From positions 1 through 64,000 of the forward strand of contig JARHXX010000019.1 in NCBI GenBank assembly GCA_029269125.1: a stretch of DNA of 64,000 nucleotides, given 5' to 3'. The DNA is from Kiritimatiellaeota bacterium B1221 (GTDB lineage Bacteria; Verrucomicrobiota; Kiritimatiellia; SS1-B-03-39; UBA6053). Numbering within the stretch: the first letter of the stretch is position 1; each line of letters begins with the position of its first letter. The notes below the pieces were generated by a model. The model did not search any database. It was not told the origin of the DNA and was given only the letters and a program-made list of their open reading frames with translations. The position numbers and the translations under genes were made by a program. Shown one piece after another: positions 24,907 to 33,944 of the stretch.

Positions 24907-26879
24907 ATCGGGTCATCCATCTAAAAAATGCCCGCAAAACCTATCATATGGGGAACCATGCGGTTCACGCTCTGGATGGGGTGAACATCGATATTGCCCG
25001 GGGCGAATTTGTTTCCATTATTGGCTCCTCCGGAAGTGGAAAATCCACTCTCATGCACATGCTGGGCTGCCTGGACCATCTCAGCGAAGGCACCTATGAG
25101 TTGGCCGGAGAAGATATGTCCAAGGCCACCGACGCCGAACTGTCCACCATCCGCAACCGCAAAATCGGCTTTGTCTTTCAACAGTTTAACTTGCTGGCGA
25201 ATCTTACGGTATTAGAAAACATTGCCCTCCCCCTCGCCTATGCGGGCGTCCCCCGTGCACAGCGTTTAGACTTGGCAGCGAAGATGGCCCAAAAAGTGGG
25301 ACTTGAAGCCCGACTGGATCATCGGCCCAACGAACTTTCGGGCGGACAATGTCAACGGGTCGCAATTGCCCGGGCGTTAATCAATGAACCCGATGTGTTA
25401 TTTGCCGATGAGCCCACGGGGGCTTTGGACTCAAAAACCGGCGTTGAAATCATGGCACTGCTGGATGACTTACACGCACAGGGTCTCACCATATTATTGG
25501 TCACCCATGATTTAAAAATTGCAGAACATGCGCAACGAAAAATCACCCTGTCTGACGGTAAAATCGTCGAAGACAAACAACAAAGAGACAAAGCGGAAAA
25601 ATCGATGGAGAACACCCTCCAAGGACAAAGCAGCAAACTCGGATTCAAAGATATGTTCCGAATTGGCTTACGGGAAGGCTTGCTCGCTCACAAACTCCGC
25701 ACGGCACTGACCATGCTGGGGGTACTCATTGGTGTGGCCTCGGTAATCGCCATGTCCTCGTTTTCTGAAGGCAGTAAAAAGAAACAGGCCGATCAAATTC
25801 GTGCCCTGGGCTCCAACTTAATTAAAATCATCGACCGTAAACTCGAAAATCAACCCCTCTTCCAGGCCCGCGCCAGCGGATCCGCGGGGTTGACCCGGGA
25901 AGATGGGGCTATTTTAAAAAATGCGATAAAAGAAATCAGTGCCATCGCCTTTTTACGGGAAATGGTCCTGGATGTTGAAATTGACCGAACGCCCCAACCC
26001 AAAGCACAGGTGCGGGCCGTTTACGGGGATTATCTCAAAGTAAACAATTTGTCTTTGGCCCGTGGAAAAAACTTTCAGGAAAGCGATTATCTTCGCAACC
26101 AAAGGGTAGCAATTTTGGGCGCCGGATTGATCGGTAAACAAACGGACGAACAAACCCTGATCAATACCCAAATCCGCATCGGCGGACAACCTTATCGGGT
26201 CATCGGAGTGCTCGCCAATCGATTTGTCGACACCACTGAACTCGAAGCCGTGGGTGCGAATGACAGCAATTATGATATTCTGATTCCGCTGAGCACCGCC
26301 ATCAATCGTTACACTTACCTCCCCCTGCGCAGCGAACTGGATGAAATTCAGTTACAATTATCCGAGGAGGAACTGCTGGCATCCGCCGGTAAAAGTATTC
26401 GTCGTATTTTGGATGCACGTCACCGGGGGGTGACGGATTATGAATTGGTCATTCCGTTGGATTTATTAAAATCAAAACAGGAAAGCCAAAAACTTCTGGA
26501 TATTCTTTCACTAAGTATTAGCGCCATTTCCTTGGTAGTGGGCGGTATCGGCATTATGAATATCATGCTCGCTTCCGTCACGGAAAGGATGAAAGAAATT
26601 GGAATTCGCAGGGCCGTGGGTGCAAGGAAAGAAGATATTCGGAATCAGTTTTTGGTGGAATCGGTGCTGATCAGTATGGCGGGCGGCATTGCCGGTGTCC
26701 TCTTGGCAATGGGAGGCGTCACGCTGGCCTCCAGCCCCCTGGACTTCCCGGTGGTATTTTCTCCCGCACTTATGCTGGTCGCATTTGCAGCCGCTTTTCT
26801 GACCGGCTTGGGTTTTGGGGCCTATCCGGCCATCCGGGCTTCCAGTGAAAACCTGGTGGATATTCTCTCGCGCGAATGA
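24903..26879 (+). CDS. MacB-type ABC transporter, fused ATPase and permease
   Basis: 658 residues. The N-terminal ATPase (about 1-230) has Walker A GSSGSGKST, signature LSGGQ, Walker B VLFADEPTGALD and the H-loop LVTHD. The permease follows: a first helix near 270 (LTMLGVLIGVASVIAMSSFS), a periplasmic MacB core (about 300-520) and three helices at the C-terminus with the FtsX-type GIMNIMLASVTERMKEIGIR motif. MacB pumps extrude macrolides, peptides, lipoproteins or signalling molecules from the periplasm through TolC. The cargo here is unknown. It is the last gene of the three-gene operon. The signature is followed by CQRVAIARAL, where most relatives have QQRVAIARAL. Confidence 0.94.
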   Translation: MNRVIHLKNARKTYHMGNHAVHALDGVNIDIARGEFVSIIGSSGSGKSTLMHMLGCLDHLSEGTYELAGEDMSKATDAELSTIRNRKIGFVFQQFNLLANLTVLENIALPLAYAGVPRAQRLDLAAKMAQKVGLEARLDHRPNELSGGQCQRVAIARALINEPDVLFADEPTGALDSKTGVEIMALLDDLHAQGLTILLVTHDLKIAEHAQRKITLSDGKIVEDKQQRDKAEKSMENTLQGQSSKLGFKDMFRIGLREGLLAHKLRTALTMLGVLIGVASVIAMSSFSEGSKKKQADQIRALGSNLIKIIDRKLENQPLFQARASGSAGLTREDGAILKNAIKEISAIAFLREMVLDVEIDRTPQPKAQVRAVYGDYLKVNNLSLARGKNFQESDYLRNQRVAILGAGLIGKQTDEQTLINTQIRIGGQPYRVIGVLANRFVDTTELEAVGANDSNYDILIPLSTAINRYTYLPLRSELDEIQLQLSEEELLASAGKSIRRILDARHRGVTDYELVIPLDLLKSKQESQKLLDILSLSISAISLVVGGIGIMNIMLASVTERMKEIGIRRAVGARKEDIRNQFLVESVLISMAGGIAGVLLAMGGVTLASSPLDFPVVFSPALMLVAFAAAFLTGLGFGAYPAIRASSENLVDILSRE

Positions 26880-26900
26880 CAGCTTTTTTTCCGGTTTAAC

Positions 26901-26930
26901 TTGTATTTTCAACAGGAATGGGTTTTTAAA
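26901..26930 (+). promoter_or_regulatory. Possible promoter of the tRNA pair
   Basis: TTGTAT (26901-26906) and TTTAAA (26925-26930), separated by 18 bases, lie just before tRNA-Lys. The predicted RNA start would fall almost at the mature 5' end, so this is tentative; read-through from the exporter operon is also possible. Confidence 0.25.
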
Positions 26931-26937
26931 GCGCCAC

Positions 26938-27013
<76 letters not shown>

Positions 27014-27038
27014 GTTTTATTAGATTGACGGTTATCGA

Positions 27039-27122
27039 GGGCGCGTGGTGGAATGGCAGACACGCTGGATTTAGGATCCAGTGCCGAAAGGCGTGTGGGT
27101 TCGACTCCCACCGCGCCCACCA
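27039..27122 (+). tRNA. tRNA-Leu (TAG)
   Basis: A class II tRNA of 84 bases. Acceptor GGGCGCG pairs with CGCGCCC, the anticodon arm CTGGATTTAGGATCCAG has TAG in its loop, a short variable arm TGCCGAAAGGCG follows, the T-arm is TGGGTTCGACTCCCA, and CCA is encoded. It lies 25 bases after tRNA-Lys, probably in the same transcript. Confidence 0.96.
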
Positions 27123-27294
27123 CTATACGTAACATAACTTGCAATGGGTAAAACCTTCGCCACTCCTTAACAATAACCTTTGAAAGGTAATTTACTTTAT
27201 AATTGTTTCAATTTTTGTAAACTATGTCTTGTCAGTCACCTGCCGAAAAGACATACTCTGAGGTGTCATGTATCAATACCACTCCAGACACCTT

Positions 27295-28551
27295 ATGAAA
27301 AAGATTCCGCTTTCCACTTTCATTCTTTCCGGCCTTTGCGCCTTGAATTTTTCCAGTTCCGCATCGGCTCAACCCGGAAGTGGCATTCGAATTGGCGAAC
27401 AAACACTCCTGGTTCCGCAACTTGCACTGTCCTACAATTACAATGACAATGTTGCGGTACGAAGTCGTGCGCTTTCGGAAGGTGACGTGCCTCTCAATGC
27501 AAAACAATCCGATACCTATTACAGCTACAATGCCTCACTCGCCCTGACCCGAATGACAGATAACCGCCGGTTAAGGCTGAATGGATGGTATGGACAAGAT
27601 GCTTATCAGGACTATTCAGATCTTGACGGAGATACCTATGGCGTTGGAGGCGCTTTCAACTGGACCCGCCCCGGCGCAAGCACAACGGTTGAAGTTACCG
27701 GAAAATATGAACATGCGGTCGACCGCGCCGGGAGCGACGGGTTGGATCTGGGAACAAACCCTTTGCTGGATGTAGAAAATATTTCAGACCGCGTTGAACG
27801 TGATATGACCCGTGCAACCGTGAATATTAATCAAGATCTCATGAATCGCCTGGGTGCAGCCTTCATCTTCTCGTATTACGACACCGCCTATATAGAAGAA
27901 CTATACAATGACCGCACCAGTTATGACTATATTGTTGAGCTGAACCATCAACTTTCAGACAAAAGCAAACCGTATCTGCGTGCAGGTATCGGTATTGATG
28001 AAGATGAAGGTTTTGAGGACGACGCCACCAAACCTTTTGTTCTGGGTGGCATACGCTATACTGCTACCGAAAAACTCCGCTTTGATCTTGGAGCCGGTTA
28101 CGAAACCTATACCCGAACCCCCATCGGGAATGAGGAGCTTGAGGATTCCGGCGTAAAATATACTTTAAACGCAAACTACAAAGCCACGGCCAAATCCTCG
28201 ATTCGGGTAAGCGGCCGTAACGGGTACGATTCGATTTCAAACACCTCTTCAAGTTCTCGCCGTGAGAATGCGGTCGTTCTGTCTTATCGCCACCAAACCA
28301 CCCGCAGATTTAATCAGAACTTGGTACTCTCTTGGCGGGAAGATGATTACCTCTCCCCCATCATGGTCTCCGGGGAGGAAATCGATGAAGTGAAAGAAAC
28401 GATTCGCTATCAGTACAAAATCAATTACCAAACCGTTCGACCTTGGCTCAGCCTCTTCGGAAATGTGAGTTATGAAGACGGCAGCAGCAAAATCCCCAAT
28501 GAAAGTTACAACGAAACCGAAGTAAGCCTTGGTGCACAACTCCGCTACTAA
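27295..28551 (+). CDS. Outer-membrane beta-barrel protein (exopolysaccharide-type porin-like)
   Basis: 418 residues from ATG 27295, which gives a clean signal peptide (KKIPLSTFILSGLCALNF, cleavage near ASAQ). The mature part consists of repeated amphipathic strands with alternating Tyr/Asn/Asp, such as LALSYNYNDNVAVRSRAL and FDLGAGYETYTRTP, and ends in an aromatic (GAQLRY), the usual Bam signal. It resembles barrels encoded beside exopolysaccharide genes, and an O-antigen ligase-like gene lies 0.7 kb downstream. An ATG 27 bases upstream would add nine polar residues before the signal peptide and is less likely. Confidence 0.8.
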   Translation: MKKIPLSTFILSGLCALNFSSSASAQPGSGIRIGEQTLLVPQLALSYNYNDNVAVRSRALSEGDVPLNAKQSDTYYSYNASLALTRMTDNRRLRLNGWYGQDAYQDYSDLDGDTYGVGGAFNWTRPGASTTVEVTGKYEHAVDRAGSDGLDLGTNPLLDVENISDRVERDMTRATVNINQDLMNRLGAAFIFSYYDTAYIEELYNDRTSYDYIVELNHQLSDKSKPYLRAGIGIDEDEGFEDDATKPFVLGGIRYTATEKLRFDLGAGYETYTRTPIGNEELEDSGVKYTLNANYKATAKSSIRVSGRNGYDSISNTSSSSRRENAVVLSYRHQTTRRFNQNLVLSWREDDYLSPIMVSGEEIDEVKETIRYQYKINYQTVRPWLSLFGNVSYEDGSSKIPNESYNETEVSLGAQLRY

Positions 28552-28590
28552 TCCGATTCAACTTATAAGCAATCAACCCCAGGATCCGCC

Positions 28591-29214
28591 ATGAAACTCA
28601 AACAATTACTCCTTGCTAGTGTCTTCAGTACCTTATCAGTGCTTCAGACCGCACAAGCCTATGAGCCCCCCACCGCAGCTCAAATCACCAACATGCTTGC
28701 GAATCCAAAAATGATCACGCAACTTCTCGGTGATGCAAACGGAAAGGAAGCGGCCACCCTGATGAAAAGAATCATTGAACGGATTCAAGCCACTGAAATG
28801 GCAAAAAAACAAAAGGATTACCTCATCTCTTTCTATTCAGGAAGACTTGCAGCCCTGCTCAATGCGGCAGAAGCGGATGCATACGCAACCGAATTAATGT
28901 CAATTGCACCCGCAGAATCGCTGGGCACGGTCTTGGCAGGTTTGTCCGTCAGCCGGGGAGGCTCCTCATCTTTTGTGGCTCTGCTGAAAGAACTTGCAGG
29001 CGATAACCCATCATTGCAAACGGCCATCAGCACTCCCAATGTAACCTTAACCGATCCGGTTTACAGCTTGCTGGAGACGAATCTGGATTCCGCGCAATCC
29101 ATCGCCCCATCCCCCATCGACTCCGTCCCGCCCTCAGGTGGAGCGGGAGCCGGAGCTGGTACCGGAACCACCCCTCCCCCAGTGATTCCTGCCCCATATA
29201 ATGGGCAAGGTTAA
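28591..29214 (+). CDS. Secreted protein of unknown function with Gly/Pro-rich tail
   Basis: 207 residues with a signal peptide (KLKQLLLASVFSTLSV, cleavage near AQA). The helical middle (about 30-130) contains AAQITNMLANPKMITQLLGD and is followed by a Ser/Gly/Ala/Pro tail that looks unstructured. No family recognised. It starts 39 bases after the barrel gene and precedes a strong terminator, so it is probably the second gene of a two-gene operon and may be a partner or matrix component. Confidence 0.7.
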   Translation: MKLKQLLLASVFSTLSVLQTAQAYEPPTAAQITNMLANPKMITQLLGDANGKEAATLMKRIIERIQATEMAKKQKDYLISFYSGRLAALLNAAEADAYATELMSIAPAESLGTVLAGLSVSRGGSSSFVALLKELAGDNPSLQTAISTPNVTLTDPVYSLLETNLDSAQSIAPSPIDSVPPSGGAGAGAGTGTTPPPVIPAPYNGQG

Positions 29215-29236
29215 ACCATAACCTCCCCATTCCTCA

Positions 29237-29268
29237 AATCCGGAACGGGTACGTTCCGGATTTTTTTA
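29237..29268 (+). terminator. Intrinsic terminator
   Basis: Perfect 10-bp stem (29237-29246 and 29253-29262) with a GGGTAC loop, followed directly by a run of seven T's. It ends the barrel/secreted-protein operon just before the O-antigen ligase-like gene. Confidence 0.92.
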
Positions 29269-29285
29269 TATTCTTACGCCAGCTT

Positions 29286-30785
29286 ATGCATCCCCTTACG
29301 TTTTTCCGCTATATTGGAGTTCTGCCATTGCTCATTGTGCCGGTTTGGGCGGCAGGCGGGGCCTACAAACCTTGGCAGACATCATTTCTTTGGTTGTGCG
29401 TTTGGGCCTGGGTCTGTTTTTTCATCAGCCCCCGTTCAAAAGAAACCGATCGGAAAAAACGTCTGGGACAGCTCATCAGGGATCCCCTGTTTTGGCTGGC
29501 AATTTTATTTCTGGGATACCTCACGCTGCAATATCTGAACAGCGGACGGATTCAGGTCTATGATTTCGATCTCAACCGTTATAGCTATTCCCCCCCTGCC
29601 TTCCCCAAACTTCCCTGGGCCATTACGCAAGCCGAATCACTGGAAATGATAAATTGGTTTGCGCCTGCGCTGACCCTTTTCCTCATCCTGCGGCACAGCT
29701 GGTCCCACTTGCGTCCTCAAATTCTTATCTGGATTGTTTGTCTGAATGGATTTCTGAATGCCCTGCTTGCGTTTGTGCATACCGCGATGGGATGGGAATA
29801 CATGTACAACCTCCAAAAATTCGGCAAAGACGTTTACGGTACCTTTGGATACCCCAACCATGGCGCCGTGTATTTTATTTTACTTTTCGCGCTGGCCATC
29901 GGTCTTATGTTTCGCGAACTCCTTTCCGAAGAGGCTGAACGAGATACACCCAGCCTAGGTTTTGCATTCTGCTGGACCCCGGTGTTTTTCCTCGCGGCAA
30001 ACTTAAGCACCAGTCGCGCGGGCATCCTTGGCGCATGGTTGGTTTTATTCCTCACCATTGGCAGTATAGCCCTCATCGCCTGGCCCAGGGTACATCCGGT
30101 GCAGCGGATATATGGCGGGATTACACTTTTTGTTCTCACATCGGTTTTAGTTGCCGGATTTTTACTGTTCACACAGCCCATCCATATCCGTGAACTTCAG
30201 AACGCAACCGTGAACCTTAACATTTATAAAGAATTCGACAGCCGCTTCTTTCAGGTTGAAACCGCTTGGGCCATGTGGCTGGATTACCCGTTTTATGGTG
30301 TGGGAGGCTGGGGATACCGGTATTTTGTTTCCCAGTACCTGCCGGTTGAACAATGGGGACGTTTGGGAGTCGGAAAAGCCAACGTGCACAATGATTTCAT
30401 CCAGTTTCTTGCCGAATTCGGTCTCATCGGCTTCTCCCTGATGATGGGCGTCTTCCTTCCCATGATCTGCCGGCAAATTCGCAACTTCTTCCGCAAACCT
30501 TATGATGAGTTGAGCGTGTGGGCCAATCCTTTACGCATCGCCTGCTTTTGGGGGTTGGTCATCCTGGTGCTCGACAGCCAATTTGACATTCCTTTGCGAA
30601 GTCCGGCCATTTTGATTCACGCCATCTTCCTGTTATATTTTCTCGAACCCCATCCCGAATATCAATCTGTTTGGTCACCGGCAGTAGACTGGAAAAGGCT
30701 GCAACCCCCTCTTATGGGGATGAAAAACCGCATTTGGGGAGTTCAACCGGAAAACCAATCGCTAAAAGAGAAAAATGACCGTTAA
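29286..30785 (+). CDS. O-antigen ligase/polymerase-like membrane protein
   Basis: 499 residues with about ten to twelve transmembrane helices and one large outer loop (about 300-380). The family signature is clear: GVGGWGYRYFVSQYLP, then KANVHNDFIQFLAEFGLIGF. Members either attach O-antigen to lipid A core (WaaL), polymerise repeat units (Wzy) or modify pilins; the exact reaction cannot be told. A polar tail of about 40 residues after the last helix is unusual. It begins 18 bases after the terminator, so it needs its own promoter within or before that hairpin. Confidence 0.86.
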   Translation: MHPLTFFRYIGVLPLLIVPVWAAGGAYKPWQTSFLWLCVWAWVCFFISPRSKETDRKKRLGQLIRDPLFWLAILFLGYLTLQYLNSGRIQVYDFDLNRYSYSPPAFPKLPWAITQAESLEMINWFAPALTLFLILRHSWSHLRPQILIWIVCLNGFLNALLAFVHTAMGWEYMYNLQKFGKDVYGTFGYPNHGAVYFILLFALAIGLMFRELLSEEAERDTPSLGFAFCWTPVFFLAANLSTSRAGILGAWLVLFLTIGSIALIAWPRVHPVQRIYGGITLFVLTSVLVAGFLLFTQPIHIRELQNATVNLNIYKEFDSRFFQVETAWAMWLDYPFYGVGGWGYRYFVSQYLPVEQWGRLGVGKANVHNDFIQFLAEFGLIGFSLMMGVFLPMICRQIRNFFRKPYDELSVWANPLRIACFWGLVILVLDSQFDIPLRSPAILIHAIFLLYFLEPHPEYQSVWSPAVDWKRLQPPLMGMKNRIWGVQPENQSLKEKNDR

Positions 30786-30815
30786 AAAAAGCCTGAATTT
30801 TGCGACAACTTTAGA

Positions 30816-30844
30816 TTGCCAAATCCAACAGGTATCCGTATAGT
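30816..30844 (+). promoter_or_regulatory. Sigma-70-type promoter of rpsO
   Basis: TTGCCA (30816-30821), a 17-base spacer and TATAGT (30839-30844) match the housekeeping consensus closely. RNA would begin near 30851, giving rpsO a 60-base leader. Confidence 0.68.
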
Positions 30845-30910
30845 ATGCCACTTATTTAAAAACCCCAAGAAACTCAGCGTTTCAAACGCCAACTTTTAGA
30901 AAGAGATATT

Positions 30911-31174
30911 ATGGACACTGCAACAAAAGAAGAAATCAAGAAGGAATTTGCCACCCACGAAGCCGATACAGGTTCCGTAGAAGTACAAGTTGCGATCCTG
31001 ACTGCCCGGATCAAAGAACTCACCGAGCATCTCAAGATCCATAAAAAAGATAACAGCACCCGCCGCGGCCTGCAAAATATGGTCAGTCGCCGTCGCCGCC
31101 TGCTGGATTACCTGCACGACCGCGATGTCGCCCGCTATCAGGGCATTATTCAAAAGCTCGGTCTACGCCGCTAA
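30911..31174 (+). CDS. rpsO: 30S ribosomal protein S15
   Basis: 87 residues, near the usual 89. It shows the helical signature [52 protein letters not shown] and a C-terminal [12 protein letters not shown]. It binds 16S rRNA at the three-way junction of helices 20-22. The order rpsO-pnp is conserved across bacteria. The leader could hold an S15 autoregulatory fold; I did not see an obvious pseudoknot. Confidence 0.97.
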   Translation: MDTATKEEIKKEFATHEADTGSVEVQVAILTARIKELTEHLKIHKKDNSTRRGLQNMVSRRRRLLDYLHDRDVARYQGIIQKLGLRR

Positions 31175-31185
31175 CCCATTCAATG

Positions 31186-31214
31186 AAACCCACCCCATCG
31201 GGTGGGTTTTTTTC
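31186..31214 (+). terminator. Intrinsic terminator between rpsO and pnp
   Basis: Perfect 10-bp stem AAACCCACCC (31186-31195) and GGGTGGGTTT (31200-31209), tetraloop CATC, followed by T's. It should stop much rpsO transcription before pnp; partial read-through or a promoter in 31215-31353 would then feed pnp. Confidence 0.92.
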
Positions 31215-31353
31215 TGTACCCTGGCCCATTCCGGGCCCAATCCCGTTGCCGTCCCGGTTTGCCAGGACGATTTCTTCCCGGGATTTTATCAAAGAAGTAA
31301 AAGAAGCGAAGCAAACACAGAGAAGATCGCAAGAAGAAGATAAAGAAAGCATT

Positions 31354-33486
31354 ATGACAAACATATTAAAAAACGCGACAGCCACCGAAATTAAGGTCGG
31401 CGAAAAAACCCTGCACATGGAAACCGGCGTCCTCGCTCTGCAGGCGGCAGGTGCCATTACCGCACGTATCGGAGAAACCGTTCTCTTTTGTGCGGTTACC
31501 GGATCTAAAAAACCCCGTGAAGGAATCGATTTCTTCCCGCTGCAGGTTGAATACCGTGAAAAATTTTATGCTGCGGGACGTTTCCCCGGCGGTTACTTCA
31601 AACGTGAAGCCAAACCTTCTGAAAAAGAAGTACTAACCATGCGGGTTACCGACCGCCCCATTCGTCCGCTCTTCCCGGAAGGCTACCACAACGATGTTCA
31701 AATCAACATGATGTTGATGAGCACCGACGGCGTGCAAGAAACCGATTCTATCGCGATTAACGCTGCCAGTGCCGCACTGACCATTTCCGATATCCCCTTC
31801 CAGGGACCCATCGGGGCTGTCCGCGTGGGTATGATCAACGGGGAAATCGTTTTGGAACCCACCCAGGAACAAATGCTTGAGAGTGATCTCGAATTGGTTT
31901 TTGCCGGTACCCGCGACAAAATGTTGATGATGGAAGGCGAAGCCAAAGAAATTTCTGATGCCGACATGATCAAGGCCCTCAAAGCCGCCCATGCCGCCAT
32001 CGTTCCGATCATTGACGGACAACTCGAATTGCGTAAAGCACTCGGTCTGCCTGACAAAGTGATTGAAGTGACCCCCGTCGATGCCAGCCTCATGGAAGCG
32101 GCTGTGGCCTTTAAAGGTTCAGAACTTTCAGAAGCGCTTTGCATCGCAGGCAAAATCGAGCGCCAAGACAAAGTACATGAAATTCGCGACGAGTTGAAAG
32201 AACTCATGACCGAAAAATTCCCGGAAATGACCGAGGACGAATACTTCCACCTTTTCGATGCGCTCGAAATTGAAGTGGTTCGCAACAACGTTTTGGAACA
32301 CGGCAAACGTATCGATGGCCGTGCCTGGAACGAACTTCGCCCGCTCGATGCCGAAATCGGTTTCCTTCCCCGCACCCACGGCAGTGGCACGTTCTCACGT
32401 GGTGAAACCCAATCGGTTGGCGTTGTAACCCTCGGAACCAGCAGCGACGGACAGTCTCTGGACGGTATCACCGGTGGCATCCGCGAAAAGAAATTCATCC
32501 TCCATTACAACTTCCCTCCCTATTGTGTAGGTGAAGCTGGACGGTTGGGTATGACTTCCCGTCGCGAAATCGGACATGGAAACTTGGCCGAACGTGCACT
32601 GAAAAACATCATTCCTGAAGATTACCCCTACAGCATCCGCGTGGTCTCCGAAATTATGGGATCCAACGGTTCCAGTTCTATGGCCTCTGCTTGCGTGGGC
32701 ACCCTCGCCCTTATGGACGCCGGTGTACCTATTAAAGCACCTGTAGCCGGAATTTCTGTAGGTCTCTTCACCAACGAAAACAAAAGCCAGTTGGTATTGG
32801 ATATCCTCGGATCTGAAGATCACTGCGGCGACATGGACTTTAAAGTCTGCGGAACCCGTGCAGGAATTACGTCCTTCCAGGTCGACCTGAAAATCCCCGG
32901 ACTTACCTGGGACCAAGTGGAAGGTGCTTTCGAACTCGCCTCCGCCGGTCGTATGCAAATTCTGGATTACATGGAAACCGTGATCGACGCTCCACGCGAA
33001 GAACTCAGTGTCTATGCACCCCGTCTGGAAAGCATCAAAATCGATCCTGAAAAAATCGGTGCCTTGATTGGACCCGGTGGAAAAAATATTCGCCGTATCC
33101 AAGACGATTTCGGTGTGAAAATCGACATTGACGACGACGGAACCGTTACCATCTTCAGTCCCGATGGTGATGCCCTCAAAGCCGCCATCAACGATATTGA
33201 AGCCAGTACAGGTGAAGCTGAAATCGGAAAAATGTACACCGGTAAAGTGACAGGCACCAAAGAATTCGGTGCTTTCGTGGAAATCCTCCCCGGACTTGAA
33301 GGTCTCGTGCACATCAGCCAATTGGCCGATTACCGCGTCAACCAGACCGAAGACATCGTGAATGTAGGCGACGTCATCACCGTCAAATGTTTGGACGTAA
33401 GCGACAACGGCCGCGTTTCCCTAAGCCTCAAAGCCGCACAGGCCGAGATGGAAGAGGAAAGCCCCGAAGGCGACAACCAAGACTGA
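31354..33486 (+). CDS. pnp: Polyribonucleotide nucleotidyltransferase (PNPase)
   Basis: Phosphorolytic 3'-5' exoribonuclease of the RNA degradosome. It has 710 residues from ATG 31354; the frame is open to 31183, but that part overlaps the terminator and is not conserved. Two RNase PH domains are present: the first holds FPLQVEYREKFYAAGRFPGG and TDRPIRPLFPEGYHNDVQI; the second holds LPRTHGSGTFSRGETQ and the catalytic GSEDHCGDMDFKVCG. The KH domain (KIGALIGPGGKNIRRIQDDF) and S1 domain (GKVTGTKEFGAFVEILPG) close the protein. Full length for the family. Confidence 0.98.
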   Translation: MTNILKNATATEIKVGEKTLHMETGVLALQAAGAITARIGETVLFCAVTGSKKPREGIDFFPLQVEYREKFYAAGRFPGGYFKREAKPSEKEVLTMRVTDRPIRPLFPEGYHNDVQINMMLMSTDGVQETDSIAINAASAALTISDIPFQGPIGAVRVGMINGEIVLEPTQEQMLESDLELVFAGTRDKMLMMEGEAKEISDADMIKALKAAHAAIVPIIDGQLELRKALGLPDKVIEVTPVDASLMEAAVAFKGSELSEALCIAGKIERQDKVHEIRDELKELMTEKFPEMTEDEYFHLFDALEIEVVRNNVLEHGKRIDGRAWNELRPLDAEIGFLPRTHGSGTFSRGETQSVGVVTLGTSSDGQSLDGITGGIREKKFILHYNFPPYCVGEAGRLGMTSRREIGHGNLAERALKNIIPEDYPYSIRVVSEIMGSNGSSSMASACVGTLALMDAGVPIKAPVAGISVGLFTNENKSQLVLDILGSEDHCGDMDFKVCGTRAGITSFQVDLKIPGLTWDQVEGAFELASAGRMQILDYMETVIDAPREELSVYAPRLESIKIDPEKIGALIGPGGKNIRRIQDDFGVKIDIDDDGTVTIFSPDGDALKAAINDIEASTGEAEIGKMYTGKVTGTKEFGAFVEILPGLEGLVHISQLADYRVNQTEDIVNVGDVITVKCLDVSDNGRVSLSLKAAQAEMEEESPEGDNQD

Positions 33487-33510
33487 TTCATCCGAATCTG
33501 ACTGATTGAA

Positions 33511-33543
33511 GGACGGTCTCCCCTGCGGGAGGCCGTCTTTTTT
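33511..33543 (+). terminator. Intrinsic terminator after pnp
   Basis: Stem GGACGGTCTCCC (33511-33522) with GGGAGGCCGTCTT (33527-33539), loop CTGC, one G-T wobble, followed by a T-run. It closes the pnp transcript. Confidence 0.93.
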
Positions 33544-33615
33544 ATGTCTGAAGGTTTGCGGGAACAGAGGAAGGTTTGTACAATACGCCTAACCCCAAAA
33601 GGAAACCCATACGCC

Positions 33616-33942
33616 ATGATCGAAGATACCCTGCTTAAACTCGAGAACCGTCTTAAAGCCTCTAAAAATCTTAACGCGGAAAACCGCCTGGCCCTCCAAA
33701 AATTGGTGTCCGAACTCCGCCAGGAAATAGATCAATTAGATGACGATGACCAAGCTGAAAGCATTGCCGGCTTTACGGAAACCAGTGCCCGCGAAGCTTT
33801 ACGGGAACAACAAGATCAAGACCTGTTAGATGTGGCCCTGGATGGTCTGCAAAAATCCACCCGGGAATTTGAAGCCAGTTATCCCAAACTCACCGCCGTG
33901 GTGAATAACATTTGCCACCAATTGAGCAACTTAGGTATCTAA
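33616..33942 (+). CDS. DUF4404 family protein
   Basis: 108 residues from ATG 33616, with AAAGGAA about 12 bases upstream. It is helical: MIEDTLLKLENRLKASKNLN, then a charged middle, then KSTREFEASYPKLTAVVNNI and a C-terminal CHQLSNLGI, which match DUF4404 proteins. The function of the family is unknown. The stop is only 2 bases before the oxidoreductase ATG, so the two genes are probably co-translated. Confidence 0.8.
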   Translation: MIEDTLLKLENRLKASKNLNAENRLALQKLVSELRQEIDQLDDDDQAESIAGFTETSAREALREQQDQDLLDVALDGLQKSTREFEASYPKLTAVVNNICHQLSNLGI

Positions 33943-33944
33943 AG

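Noticed and set aside
31183-31353. N-terminal extension of PNPase
   Set aside because: It overlaps the rpsO terminator and does not resemble PNPase; ATG 31354 gives the family start.
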